64,000 bases of DNA from Dromiciops gliroides (taxonomy: Eukaryota > Chordata > Mammalia > Microbiotheria > Microbiotheriidae): positions 677,256,314 to 677,320,313 of the forward strand of contig NC_057862.1 of the NCBI RefSeq assembly GCF_019393635.1, in the 5' to 3' direction. The notes beneath the pieces were generated by a model, which did no database searches, was not told the DNA's origin, and worked only from the letters and a program-made list of their open reading frames with translations. The position numbers and the translations under genes were made by a program. Positions 20,481 through 31,158 of this stretch are shown here, piece after piece. Position 1 is the stretch's first letter, and each line of letters begins with the position of its first letter.

Positions 20481-21085
20481 AACTCTAAGACTCTCAGTTG
20501 CAGAGCAGGTACTGACCTGCAATCAGCAGAGTGAGTTCCCTCATTTGGTAGTTCCCAGTACCAAATAAATTGTATTTCTCCCTCATTGAAATACTCATCC
20601 CTATCCCATAAAAAGCAGGTTTCTGGACGGGGGAAGGAGATGAATTACTCAGAAGTCAGAAAAGGCTTCTTGTAGGAAGGCAGCTAGAGGTTTCAAGAAG
20701 TAGAGGCAAGAAAGGAAATCATTATAACATGAGGGAAGACCATGAAAATGGACAGGGGCTAGAGATGGTATGCTATGTATGGAGAATAGTGAATGGACAA
20801 GTTTGGTTTGAATACAGATACACAAGAGTAAGGAGTTGAAGAAGCTGAGTGATGCAGTGGCTACAGAGCTGGGGTTAGAGTCAAGAAGACCAGAATTCAA
20901 ATCCAGCATCTTTGTGACCCTGGGTAAGTCACTGACCCTCTGTCTGCCTCAGTTTCCATAACTGTAAAGCAGGGATAATAATAGCACATACCTCCCAAGG
21001 TTGTGAGGATCAAATGAGATAGTATTTGTAAAGTGCCTACTTTACAGCACAATCTAATGGGCATTCAATAAATACACATTCCCTT
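20481..21085 (+). mobile_element. SINE tail, ancient repeat piece and CORE-SINE
   Basis: 20483-20605 matches the agactct.agttgcagag.agg SINE family. 20640-20810 resembles the ancient repeat. 20846-21080 is a CORE-SINE with gctgagtgatgcagtggcta, ctttgtgaccctgggtaagt, cctcagtttccataactg and a gtaaagtgcctac tail. Confidence 0.6.
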
Positions 21086-21094
21086 CACTAATGT

Positions 21095-21370
21095 GAAGTA
21101 AGTGGAAACTTGATTGTGAAAGCTGTTGAATGCTAAGCAGCTGGGTCTGTACTTTATCCTGGGAACAATAGGAAACCAGTGAAGGCCACTGAGCCAGGGA
21201 GTGACACAGCCAGGTCAGTGCTTTAGAAATATCAGTTTGGCAGCTGAGTGGAGGATGAATTGGAGTCGGGGGGGGGGGAGTTGAGGCAGAGACACTGGTT
21301 AGGAGGCTCTTACCACAGTCAAGGAGACATTGTGATGAAAGCCCGAACAAAGGTGGTAACTCTGTGACAT
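21095..21370 (+). repeat. Ancient interspersed repeat, internal part
   Basis: tgtactttatcctgggaaca, ataggaaaccagtgaaggcc, gccagggagtgacacagcca, agtggaggatgaattggag and gttaggaggctcttaccac, matching the inner part of the copy at 54760-56010. Contains a G11 run at 21270-21280. Confidence 0.6.
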
Positions 21371-21588
21371 GAGGAAGGGGATGGGTTTGAAGGATGCTAT
21401 AGAGTCAGTGTCTATGTCTCATGCCTGTGTCCTGTCTCATTCAGCAGGTTCCTTGAGAACATTATTCTAAGGACTCTCTGAGGGCAGGACTGTCTCTGTC
21501 ACTAAACTGAGTGACTCCATTAGTAGGGTTAGGCAATGACTAAGAGGGTTCTTGGTGAAGTGAACAGGTTGTGGGCCCTGGGGTCAAA

Positions 21589-21768
21589 TAGACTTAAGTT
21601 TTTTTTGTTTTTGTTTTTAGTGAGGCAATTGGGGTTAAGTGACTTGCCCAGGGTCACACAGCTAGTAAGTGTTAAGTGTCTGAGGCCGGATTTGAACTCA
21701 GGTCCTCCTGACTCCAGGGCCGGTGCTCTATCCACTGCACCACCTAGCTGCCCCCTAGACTTAAGTTT
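21589..21768 (-). mobile_element. WSINE1/MAR1-type SINE with perfect 13-bp TSD
   Basis: tagacttaagttt at 21589-21601 and 21756-21768 flanks a complete antisense SINE that is very close to the apparent consensus. Confidence 0.95.
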
Positions 21769-21784
21769 GAATCCTTGTCTATGA

Positions 21785-22155
21785 TATTTAGGATCATAGA
21801 TTTAGAGCTGGAAGGGAATTTGGAGGTCATACACACACCACCACCACCCCTCATTATTTTTGCAGATGAGGAAACAAGTGACTTGCCCAGAGGCACACAG
21901 GAAGTAAGTGGATAAGATGGGAATCCAACCCACATCCAGATTCCATACTCCTTCTACTGCCTCTCTTCACTAGCAGTGTGACACTGAGCAAGCTGCTTAA
22001 TCTCCATGGGCCTCAGTTTACTTATCCATAAAATGGTGATAACAGTACCTACATAGCTATGTTATGGGATTGCTATGCAGCTCAAATAAGATAATGCATG
22101 TAAAGTGCTTTGTTGACTTTTAAATACTTTATAAATGTCGGTTGTTATGATTGTT
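21785..22155. mobile_element. MIR-like SINE (minus) and CORE-SINE tail (plus)
   Basis: 21790-21960: atcatagatttagagctgga, cagatgaggaaacaagtgac, aggcacacaggaagtaagtg. 21970-22150: agcagtgtgacactgagcaa, cctcagtttacttatccata, aagtgctttgttgac. Confidence 0.6.
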
Positions 22156-22255
22156 ATTGAATGGGCTAGCTCAAGGTACCTGGATCCAGAAAGCAGAGAA
22201 GCAGGCAATCCATAGAATCATATATCAAGGGATTATGGATCTAGAGCAAAAAGGT

Positions 22256-22436
22256 CATTGAACCTTCTTCTTTTTTTTTTTTTTTTTAGTGAGGCAATTG
22301 GGGTTAAGTGACTTGCCCAGGGTCACACAGCTAGTAAGTGTTAAGTGGCTGAGGCCAGATTTGAACTCAGGTACTCCTGACTCCAGGGCTGGTGCTCTAT
22401 CCACTGCGCCATCTAGCTGCCCCCATTGAACCTTCT
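22256..22436 (-). mobile_element. WSINE1/MAR1-type SINE with perfect 13-bp TSD
   Basis: cattgaaccttct at 22256-22268 and 22424-22436. It interrupts an older MIR-like SINE whose parts lie at about 22210-22268 and 22437-22545. Confidence 0.95.
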
Positions 22437-22545
22437 AGACCTTAAAGAACATAGAGTTCATCCCCATCCAGGTGAGGAAACTGAGGTCCAGAGAAGTTGG
22501 TTGGCTTGCTCAGGGTCACACAGCTTGTAAGTGTCTGAGGCTGGA
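22437..22545 (-). mobile_element. MIR-like SINE, 3' portion after the insertion
   Basis: gaaccttctagaccttaaag, gaggaaactgaggtccagag and tcagggtcacacagcttgta continue the SINE broken by the insertion at 22256-22436. Confidence 0.65.
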
Positions 22546-22805
22546 TTTGTATACACGTATATATTTATATCCTCTAGGTCTATACTTGAGTCTGTTCCTA
22601 TATCTATATCTTTGTCTTTGTCTGTGTTTACACTTCTGTCTATGTCTGTGTCTATATCTTTGTCTATATCTCTATCTTTATCTATGTCTCCGTCTTTACA
22701 TCTATGTTTCTATCTATTTTTATTTCTACATCTTTTTCTTTGTCTATATCTATATTCATGTGCATCTATGTCTATGTCTACATCTTTGTCTATATCTATG
22801 ACTAT
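22546..22805. repeat. Degenerate TATCTTTGTC/TCTATG microsatellite
   Basis: About 260 bp of variants of tatctatgtctttgtc. It starts inside the SINE end, suggesting growth from a retrotransposon tail. Frames through it encode Leu/Tyr/Ser repeats only. Confidence 0.9.
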
Positions 22806-23043
22806 GTTAAGTAGCTAGATGGTACAGTAGATAGTGTGCTAGGCCTGAAGTCAAGAAGACATGAGCTCAAATTTGGCTTCAGACACTTGCTACCTGTGTG
22901 ACCTTGAGCAAGTCACTTAACCCTATTTGCCTCAGTTTCCTCATATGTCAAAGTAGCTGGAGAAGGAAACAGCAAACCAGTCTAGTATCTTTGCCAAGAA
23001 ATGGGGTCAGTCAGACATGACTGAAAATGACTAAAAAAATAAC
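22806..23043 (+). mobile_element. Long-tailed tRNA-derived SINE
   Basis: Head gtagctagatggtacagtag, core tgtgaccttgagcaagtcac, 3' body tggagaaggaaacagcaaac, agtatctttgccaagaaa, catgactgaaaatgac. Same family as 20180-20480. Confidence 0.8.
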
Positions 23044-23054
23044 ATGACCATATA

Positions 23055-23178
23055 GTGTCTCTCTGTCTGTCTCTGTCTCTCTCTTTGTCTTTCTTTGTCT
23101 CTCCCTCTCTGTCTGTCTCTGTCTCTGTTTATCTGTGTCTCTCTGCCTCTGTTTGTCTCTGTCTGTCTCTCCCCTCTG
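23055..23178. repeat. CTCTGT pyrimidine microsatellite
   Basis: TCTCTGTCTG and CTTTGTCT units over about 120 bp immediately after the SINE tail. Confidence 0.9.
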
Positions 23179-23189
23179 CCCCATTTCAG

Positions 23190-23315
23190 CCAAGTAGACT
23201 ATGAACCCTTTGAATAGAAGGGCTGTTTTACTTTTGTTTCAGTATCTCCAGTACCTAGTGCAGTGCCTGGCACATAATAGATGCTTAATAAGTCCTTATG
23301 GACTGAATGATTGAC
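23190..23315 (+). mobile_element. L2 3' end
   Basis: tagactatgaaccctttgaa, cagtatctccagtacctagt, gcagtgcctggcacataata, tgcttaataag. Confidence 0.75.
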
Positions 23316-23409
23316 TGTGGTGAGGGAGCCCCAGGACATACCCTCTGCCCCTAGGGCAGGTGCTTGTCTTTTCACTTCATAATATCTCCTAGAATGGAAG
23401 TGAGGGGCT

Positions 23410-23550
23410 CCATCCAGTAAAGAAGCATTAAGTACTTACTATACATCAAGCACTAGGGATACAAAGAATGGCAGAACAATAACAAACCCCAAACCCCATC
23501 AGAGCATATTCTAATAGGAGAAACCATATGAAGGTAACTATTTGTGTACA
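23410..23550 (+). repeat. Ancient interspersed repeat fragment
   Basis: agaagcattaagtacttact, atacatcaagcactagggat, then agcatattctaataggag. Confidence 0.5.
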
Positions 23551-23747
23551 ATCTATGCCATCTCTGAGGAAAGGCCCTCAGAGGTGTGTGTAGGGGGGAG
23601 GTTGAGGGGATCTGAAAAAGCCTTGAATTGGAAGCAAAGAAGCCAGAGTTCTCAGCTCTGCCATTTGAATAGACCTTAGGCAAATCATTTCCCTTTTCTG
23701 GATGACAATTCATTCCTCATCTTTACAGTGATTGGGGATCATTGGCC

Positions 23748-24450
23748 ACTAAGTGGCGCAGAGGATAGAGCTCTGGGCCTAGAAAGACCTGAAGTTAAAT
23801 ACAGCCATAGGCACTTAGTAGCTTTGTGACCCTGGGCAAGTCACTTTAACCTTTGCTTGCCCCAGTTTCCTCATCTGTAAAATGAGAGTAGTCATGACAT
23901 CTGTCTTTCAGGGTTATTGTGAGGAACAACTGAGATACTATTTGTTAAAGTACTTGGCACAATAGTAACAGCAATATTGTATGATGATTAACTGCAAATG
24001 ACTTCGCTTTTCTCGGCAATCCAGTGATCCAAGACAATTCCAAAGGACTCAAGATGAAAAATGCTCTCCACCTCCAGAGAAAGAACTGATGGAGTCTGAA
24101 TACAGATTGAAGCAGACTTTTTTCCACTTTCTGTATTTTTCTTTTGTTTTGGGTTTTTTTTTTTTGGTCTGTGTTTTCTTTCACAACATGACTAATATGG
24201 AGATATGTTTTGCATGACTGCACATGTATAATCTATATCAAATTGCTTGTCTTCTCAAGGAGGGAAAAGGAGGGAGGGAAGGAGAGAATTTGGAATTCGA
24301 CATTTTTTTAAATGAATGTTAAAATTGTTATTACATGTAATTGGAAACAAATAAAGTACAAATTTTCACTTGGAAAAAAATAAAACAAAGTAATTGGCAC
24401 AGTGCCTGGCACATATTAAGGACTATGTAAATGTTATCTATCATGATTAT
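23748..24450 (+). mobile_element. CORE-SINE split by an L1 3' end
   Basis: The SINE starts ccactaagtggcgcagagga, passes tttgtgaccctgggcaagtc and cagtttcctcatctgtaaaa, and stops at 23961. It resumes at 24387 with its L2-like tail (agtgcctggcacatattaag). The interruption is the L1 copy in the next entry. Confidence 0.8.
23947..24401 (+). mobile_element. 5'-truncated L1 3' end with 15-bp TSD
   Basis: aaagtacttggcaca (23947-23961) and aaagtaattggcaca (24387-24401) differ at one base. The body has aacagcaatattgtatgatg, cagattgaagcagac, catgactaatatggagata and a poly-A end. Only about 425 bp of L1 3' UTR was copied. Confidence 0.9.
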
Positions 24451-24464
24451 TGTCATTATTAGGT

Positions 24465-24800
24465 TCATGAGATCATAGAATTTAGAGCAGGAAGCCCCTT
24501 AGAAAGGTAATCCAGTCTAACACCCCGTATGTCCCACCTGTGGGACCCTGAACAAGTCACAGAACCTCTTATTTCTGCCAGGAAATCCTCAAAGACTAAG
24601 CTGCAGAGCGGGTATAAATCTTCATTGGTAGAGGGAGTTTTCTCATTGGGAATCTCAGATGCCAATAAGATCACAGGTCTGGTTCTGACTTCACTTCTAT
24701 TGCCCCATTATACAGATGTAGCAACTGAGGTCCAGAGAAAGAAAGGCATAGTCTAGGCCAAGGTCATATAGAAAGTAAGTACAAGAACCTGATTCAAACC
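24465..24800. mobile_element. Old MIR-like and tRNA-head SINE fragments
   Basis: 24470-24530 and 24695-24790 carry antisense MIR words (catagaatttagagcaggaa, gcaactgaggtccagagaaa). 24535-24690 is the agactaagctgcagagcggg SINE type seen at 8400 and 62900. Confidence 0.5.
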
Positions 24801-25435
24801 AAGCTGGAGCAGGTAAGTGGTAGCTAAGGCTGCACTCAGCTCTGACCTGTTAGATAAAGAGTCACAGGGGGAAGTTGGAGGATTCAGTGGAAGAAAGAAT
24901 TCCCTGACCCTGCGGGGAGCTGCCTGCAATGTCACAAAGGCTGTCTTGTAAAGCGTGCTCTCTCTGCCTCTGGAAGTATTTAAACTAGAATGCGGTAGAG
25001 GGAATTTCTGCAAAGTGTAAAGGACTAGACCAAATGACCTTTAAGCTGGTCTTCTCCCCTTCTCAGGTTCGGGGCTTCTGTGGAGCCAACAGGAGGGGCC
25101 TGCAGAGATTCAGGAGGTCCTTGGGAACTGTCAGGGATTCATGGTGCTGAATGTCTCACTTTGGGCCAAGCTGAGTTGGGGGCTGGGGGCTGGGGCCTGG
25201 AGATGACCCTGGGCCCCGCCAATTCTTTCTGTCTTGATGTCTGGCTGGCCGACCCACTAATCTCCTGGGACATGACCAGTGGGGAGGAGTCAGCAGAGGG
25301 GCTTTTGGGTCAGGATATGTTGGGAATTGTCTTTGCTGTTGTTGTTTCTGAGAACTGCGGGGGACCACGTTTCACAGCTATCCCCTCCCTTCTCATCATC
25401 CTGTTCCCCATCACCTCAGGCTGTTTTCACCATAG
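24801..25435. other. Mostly unassigned; CR1-like end at 24960-25075
   Basis: CR1-like sense words (ctggaagtatttaaactaga, aaaggactagaccaaatgac) precede GC-rich unique-looking DNA to 25435. A 200-codon frame at 25080-25682 runs into the GT repeat and a G-run and shows no domain. Confidence 0.4.
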
Positions 25436-25440
25436 CTGGC

Positions 25441-25441
<1 letters not shown>

Positions 25442-25486
<45 letters not shown>

Positions 25487-25535
25487 ACACCCGAAGAACT
25501 GGAACTATAGATGTATGGGGGTGGGGGGGGGGGCG
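25442..25535. repeat. GT microsatellite with adjoining CA and G-run
   Basis: (GT)n at 25443-25484, then acacac, and a G-rich run at about 25517-25535. This is a Z-DNA-prone and G-rich combination. Confidence 0.93.
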
Positions 25536-25669
25536 GGCTGGTCATTGAGAAGTGACCAGGTAGCAATGCTTGTGCACCCATCCAGATGTGTGATCGTGGG
25601 CATTGTGTATGAATCATTGTGTATCTGTGTGACTTTGGGGTCTCTATATGTTTGTGCAACTCATGTGAA

Positions 25670-26000
25670 ATCATTTTTTTAAAAAAATATTTTCTTCAAC
25701 GAAGAAACCATTGGAAAAATAAGCAGAACAAAACAAAAAAGCATATTGTAACAAATATTCATAGCCAAAAAAATTTCATGCCCAACAGACTGTCCTTGAA
25801 CAACAAACAAAATATATGTCTCATTCTGCATACTGGGTGTATCACCTCTCTGTCCCAAGGTGGGTAGAATGTTCTCTTCTGTAATTATAGCTGGTCATTG
25901 CCTTGGTCCTGAATTCTCAAGTCTTTCCAATTTGTCTGTATGATGTTGTTGTTACTGTATATTGGTCTCCTGGTTCTTGTCACTTGTGAAGTCATGTAAT
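25670..26000 (-). mobile_element. Probable L1 3' UTR, antisense
   Basis: aaggtgggtagaatgttctc, agctggtcattgccttggtc and ctcctggttcttgtcacttg resemble the complement of marsupial L1 3' UTR. Diverged. Confidence 0.45.
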
Positions 26001-26008
26001 AAATTTTG

Positions 26009-26248
26009 GGCTATCTAGATGACTCAGTGGATAGAGCCCCGGGACTTAAAGTCAGAAAGGCCTGTGTTCAAATCTGATCTCAGGTATTCTACTTGTGTGA
26101 CTCTGGGCAAGTCACTTCACCCTTTTTGCCTCAGTTTCCTCATCTGTAAAATGAGCTGGAGAAGGAAATGACAAACTACTCCAGTATTTCTTCCAAGAAA
26201 ACCCCAAATGGGATCATGAAGAGTTGGACACGACAACATATTGAATTT
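26009..26248 (+). mobile_element. Long-tailed tRNA-derived SINE
   Basis: Head ctatctagatgactcagtgg, core ttgtgtgactctgggcaagt, body ggagaaggaaatgacaaact, gggatcatgaagagttggac. Confidence 0.8.
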
Positions 26249-26254
26249 CAATTC

Positions 26255-27000
26255 AATGAGCTATTTCCATGAGCCGGGGCACTGTATTAGGCTCTGGAGT
26301 TACAAAGACAAACTAGGGGGCAGCTAGGTGGTATAGTGGGTAAAGCACCTGGCCCTGGATTCAGGAGGACCTGAGTTCAAATCCGACCTCAAACACTGTG
26401 TGACCCTGGGCAAGTCACTTAACCCTCATTGCCCTGCAAAAAAAAAAATTCCTGTCCTAAAGGAGTTTCTCTTCTACTGAGTGGGCTACATCTACACAGA
26501 TAAGTAGAGCTTGAGATAGGAGAACATTAACAGCTAGAAAGGCCAGGAAAGACTTCCAGCTATAATATTATCCCCATAGGAGGTGTCACCTGAACTGAGC
26601 CTTCAAGGTAGCTTGAGAAGGGGGGGCCAGTCCAGGCACAGGGGGTACCATGTGCAGAGGCATGGACCAGAGATGGAACATTGAATTTGGATAAGACAAA
26701 CCTTGGGGGCTGAGGAGATTAATGATAGGGTACTCGAGGGGACAGAAACTCCAATATTGACATCCCCAAGATTGATAGCAGGGATTGAGTTCGCAGAGGA
26801 AAACTGGGAATCAGACTCTGACCTTCTGGAGAAATGAGGGTGGGTGACCTAGAGGCCAGATGATGACAACAAGAAATAGAGGGCATGATATAGATGGATG
26901 AGGTGAACGTCTAAGGAAAAAGGGGCTCCAGGTGATGGGGACAGATGGAGAGTCTCGAAGTGGCTCTGGGGATTGAAGAGTTGGGCCATGGTTATGAGAG
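26255..27000 (+). repeat. Ancient interspersed repeat with a SINE inside
   Basis: ccggggcactgtattaggct and acaaagacaaactag continue after the SINE (26316-26450) as ttcctgtcctaaaggagttt, then ggaaagacttccagctataa, tgaactgagccttcaaggta and agaggcatggaccagagatg. This is the order of the long ancient repeat. Confidence 0.6.
26316..26450 (+). mobile_element. WSINE1/MAR1-type SINE, internally shortened
   Basis: Has the ggcagctaggtggtatagtg head and aagtcacttaaccctcattg tail but lacks the cttgacacttactag segment between cctcaaacac and tgtgtgaccc. Clean TSD not seen. Confidence 0.88.
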
Positions 27001-27083
27001 AAGCAGTGAAAATAATGAACATTTAATTCAATTATTTAATATAATTTAATTTAATTAGCATTTTGAGGTTTAAAAACTACTTC

Positions 27084-27236
27084 AGGGGCAGCTAGGTGGC
27101 GCAGTGGATAGAGCACCAGCCCTGGATTCAGGAGGACCTGAGTTCAAATCCAGCCTCAGACATTTAACACTTACGAGCTGTGTGACCCTGGGCAAGTCAC
27201 TTAACCCCAATTGCCTCACTATAAAAAAAAAAAGAT
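27084..27236 (+). mobile_element. WSINE1/MAR1-type SINE
   Basis: Full-length sense copy from ggggcagctaggtggcgcag to ccaattgcctcac plus poly-A. No convincing TSD. Confidence 0.92.
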
Positions 27237-27955
27237 TGGAAAAGCTGCTGCACAGGTGGTTGAGCTGTGGGCTGTGCCAAATCTGCTCAGCCTCTCAGAG
27301 GCACCATATATGATGGTATGCTATTGACCCAACAATGGGTAAGGCTACACCTCCAGGAAAGAGAGAAAAGGGCTGGCTTGGGAACAGAGGCCAAAACAGC
27401 CTCATGCCCCCCCCAAAAAAAAAGTCATGGCAAAGCCCGACCAAGAAGGTCAAATTAGATTCAGTTACAGCAGTGACCTGGGCGGGTACAGGAGTGTATT
27501 GTACCCAAGGGAGGGATGCAATGCAGGCATGTGAAGGTCCAAACTCAAGGTAGTAGGACTGGAAATAGTGGTTACCTAGGACATCAAATACACTCATGTG
27601 TGGCTTATGGGTCCATCCCATCTGCCCACATAGGACCATGCAGGGAAGTGATGGTAAAGCCCAAGATTGGGAAATGCATTGTAGTACTGGGCAGCAGATC
27701 ACAGCTAACTTTGGGGGTTCTGGTCCTTCCTTCTAGGAAAGACAATTTTGCTTTCTTCTCTCTTAATTTTTTTCTTTTTCTTTTAAAACTTTATTATTGT
27801 GCCCTTGGCCAACATCAACAAATATGAAAACAGCACACTCTTCATACACTGTGAAAATAATAAATGAAAAAAGCACCACCCCTCTAGGAAGTGGGGTGGA
27901 AACAAGTATATTCCTTAATAATGAAACCAGAAAAAGAGGACTGACCCACTATTAT
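27237..27955. other. Unassigned stretch
   Basis: No recognised exon or named repeat. The antisense frame of 135 codons at 27295-27702 has no domain that I know. Confidence 0.4.
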
Positions 27956-28092
27956 GTGTAGCTTGATTTTTCACTTAGCCTCATCTATAAAATGGGAATA
28001 ACAGCAGCAACTTCACAGGGTTGTTGGGAGAATCAAATTAGATAATGTCTATTCATATTATACACTAAGTAAATGCTGGTTATTCTTCTTCT
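27956..28092 (+). mobile_element. CORE-SINE tail
   Basis: cctcatctataaaatgggaa, gggttgttgggagaatcaaa, agtaaatgctggttattctt. Confidence 0.6.
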
Positions 28093-28779
28093 TACATTTA
28101 ACTCAATAGTTAAAACATGGCCCCGATTGTCTGTGGCCCCACCTGAACTCTTTTCTGCCTATTTTTAAAATGTTTAATTGATTCCTTTCTTTCCTTCTTT
28201 GGTGATTATTATCGCCACCTCTTTGCTTCCCCAAACTTGCGACAATAGACATTGGATCCCAGAAAAAGAGTCTTTCGTTCTTGACAGTTCTTCGGGCATG
28301 CCTGGCTGAGGGTCTTTTCCACCATCTTTGGGTCACTGCTTTCTCCCAGCTAAGGTTACAGAGGCTTTACAAAATCGACACATCAATCGGCAGCTTTGAA
28401 CCAGCTTCCTCAAGCCGGTCAAACCCTTTCATCCATCTTTCTTCACGTTCTTGAGAGGGGTGCTCTGGATTGAGCGACATGGGACTCCAGTCCGTGGTCG
28501 TGTTAGTGGCCCTGGAGTTCTTAGTGAAGAGTGGACACTCTCAGCTCTTATACATCCAAACCTAGAGGATGTCTTGGGTATGTCAGCAGGGACTGGGACT
28601 GATCTCAGCTTATTTATGATATTATTATAAGCAGTGAGCTATGATTCAGACCCAAGACATTTCGACCATCCGTGAAGCTTGTGCTGAAACTTGTGGACAG
28701 AGGCAAGTGGGTAGCTGAGACAGCTCCGAGAGCACTGGTCTCTCCATCTCAGGAGGAGAGTCAGAGAAATTTGCCTTTG
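28093..28779. other. Unassigned stretch upstream of the gypsy relic
   Basis: Could hold earlier gag/protease sequence of the relic, but I see no motif (no zinc knuckle, no protease D-S/T-G in a sustained frame). Confidence 0.35.
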
Positions 28780-29645
28780 GTGGCTCTCTGGTACCTGAAA
28801 AATATAAGGACTGATGGAGGAAGAAGCTCTGGAGGTATACTCTCCCTCCAAGAGTGCAGTTCAGACCCCTGACATTTTGGAGAGAGGCCCTATCTTTAAT
28901 GGAAGATCTCAGAATCATTCCACAAATTCATTCCAGGGTCCAGCTTTCTGTAGGTATCGCCGCTAGTCATGGGAAAGAAGAAGACTGGGAAGATTCAGCC
29001 GTGCATGGATGACCAGACTTTGAGCAAGAAGACCAAAGTAGACCAGTGTGCCGGGCCATGAGCCCAGGATGCCCTGGGTTGCTTGCCAGGCATTCAGGGA
29101 TTTTAAGTGCTGGTCTTCCACAATAGAGGCTTCCACATTCCAATGACAGAGGAAAACAAAGAGGAGACAGCTTTCCTCCCTCCAGCAGGCTGTCTGTCAC
29201 CAGCTGCAACGGGTGCCTCCAGGCATCTTGGGGGCCACAGCTGCTTTTCAACAGCTTATGGAGAACAGAGTTGGAGACATGAACTCTGTGGAAGCATTGG
29301 CGAGCTTTGATGACCTCTCTGTCTTTGCAAAGGCACAGGAGGAATGTGAGGGAAGACTGATGACAGGGGGTCATCCAAGGAAGCTAGTCTGGAGCTGCTG
29401 ATTGACAAGCTTCGATTTTGCAGAACCTCTGTCAAGTACCTGGGTCATATGATGTCTCAGTACAGAGTGAGCTCTGTTTGAGAGAAAGCGGGAGTCATCC
29501 TCAGATGGCCACATCCAAAGGCCCATTAAGAAGGAAGGACTTTTCTAGGGTTCCGTGGCTATTATCTCAAATTTGAGAAGAATTATTGCCAAACAGCTCA
29601 GCAATCTATTCTCCGTACTAGGGAGAAGGCTGAGTTGGAGAGGGG
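28780..29645 (+). pseudogene. Degenerate Ty3/gypsy-type reverse transcriptase relic
   Basis: Order and wording match the reverse transcriptase of vertebrate Ty3/gypsy LTR retrotransposons. Visible in sequence: a VPEKYKD-like linker (near 28790), a MEDLRIIP-like helix (near 28900), then SPLVMGKKKTGKIQPCMDD (about 28958-29014), where the family has S-P-V/L..KKDG..R-C-D-Y. Next comes a GFHIPMTEENKEETAF segment (29127-29174), a QQLME..VGDMN segment (near 29250-29285), FDDLSVFAK (near 29309-29334) where the family has the catalytic Y/F-x-D-D motif, VKYLGHMMSQ (near 29430-29459), and FLGF-GYY-KF (near 29538-29575). Several stops and frameshifts break it, so it is dead as a polymerase. RNase H, integrase and LTRs are not recognisable. 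Mammals retain few such elements, mostly very old (MamGyp-like), or domesticated gag genes. Confidence in the RT identity is high; subfamily unknown. Confidence 0.85.
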
Positions 29646-30100
29646 ATGAACATGATAAGAGAGGTGGCAGGGAAAAGGAATTTTCCCTTTTAAAGATGAT
29701 GACTGAATGACAAAATTTGGGGGGGGGCAGAAAGTGGGATTTTACCAGCCATAGGATAGGCAAGTACAAACTAAAGAAGTTAGTCCCATGGCAGAAGCAG
29801 GGGAGTGGAGGATGGATAGTAATGGAGGACAAGGAGGGTATGAGGCAAAGAAGGCCCCTAATCAGGGGCAGGATTCCAAGGGGGCAGACATTTAACCTTT
29901 TTCATTTTTTGCATGGCAATCAGATTAAGACCTATCTGGACCTTGGGGGTCCACTAAATCCTCAAGTCTTTCCCTATAAGCTGTTGTCCATATACTACTC
30001 CAATGCGACTGGTCTCCTTCCTACCATAGCATGGTCATCCTTGCCTCTGTGCATGCTATTCCTCCCTGACCCTCTACTGACCACCCCCATTTGGAACATA
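29646..30100. other. Unassigned stretch
   Basis: No further gypsy motif found. The 256-codon plus-strand frame at 29717-30487 is open by chance and runs into an antisense SINE, whose translation supplies its apparent C-terminal half. Confidence 0.5.
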
Positions 30101-30104
30101 CACA

Positions 30105-30188
30105 TACATAGAATTAGAAAGAACCTTAGAAACCAACTAGCCCAAATTCCTCATTTTACAGATAAAGAAACTGAGGTCCAGAGAGAAC
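30105..30188 (-). mobile_element. MIR-like SINE fragment
   Basis: atagaattagaaagaacctt, cccaaattcctcattttaca, aagaaactgaggtccagaga; cut by the next SINE. Confidence 0.6.
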
Positions 30189-30372
30189 CAGTTATTTATT
30201 CTTTTTTTCTTTTTTTTTTGGTGAGGCAATTGGGATTAAGTGACTTGCCCAGGGTCACCCAGCTAGTAAGTGTTAAGTGTCTGAGGCCATATTTGAACTC
30301 AGGTCCTCCTGAATCCAGGGCCGGTGCTCTAGCCACTGCACCATCTAGCTGCCCCCTAATCAGTTATTTATT
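30189..30372 (-). mobile_element. WSINE1/MAR1-type SINE with perfect 12-bp TSD
   Basis: cagttatttatt at 30189-30200 and 30361-30372; complete antisense body. Confidence 0.95.
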
Positions 30373-30490
30373 AAAGTCCTTACTATTGACCAAGCACTGT
30401 GCCAAGATCTGGAGATGCAGAGAAAGGCCAAGACAGTCTGCCCATCAAGTAGCTCCCATTATGATCAGGGAGATGACCTGTGAATAGCTA
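30373..30490 (+). repeat. Ancient interspersed repeat fragment
   Basis: ccttactattgaccaagcac, gtgccaagatctggagatgc. Confidence 0.5.
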
Positions 30491-30516
30491 CCTAAAGAAG
30501 AGATTTAAGAGTAGAT

Positions 30517-30719
30517 CAGGAATTCTTAACTTTTTTGTGTCATGGACCCCTTCCACAGTCCCAGGAAGCCTGTGGACCCCTTCTCAGAATAAAATTTTTA
30601 AATATTAAAGAAAAAACAAAATTTCAGTCAGAGGTTGGTGAAAGTAAAAGATAAGGTTTTCCCTGGAATCTACCCATGGACTCCTTGGGAATTTGTGGCC
30701 ATCCGGTTAAGAACCCCTG
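30517..30719. mobile_element. Short hAT-like DNA transposon
   Basis: Begins CAGGAATTCTTAAC and ends GTTAAGAACCCCTG, whose complement matches at 12 of 14 positions. The body has tcatggaccccttccacag and ggaccccttctcagaat, familiar in mammalian hAT-derived elements. Flanking 8-mers do not match well. It ends 24 bp before the metallothionein retrocopy. Confidence 0.7.
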
Positions 30720-30743
30720 ATGTAATCATCAATCGAATCCTGC

Positions 30744-31152
<409 letters not shown>

Positions 31153-31158
31153 TCTAGA

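Noticed and set aside
25080..25682. 200-codon plus frame
   Set aside because: Runs through the GT repeat and G-run; the N-terminal part has no domain and there is no splice or promoter evidence.
29717..30487. 256-codon plus frame
   Set aside because: Its C-terminal half (RQLGLSDLPRVTQLVSV...) is the translated antisense SINE and the rest is unassigned spacer; no known protein.
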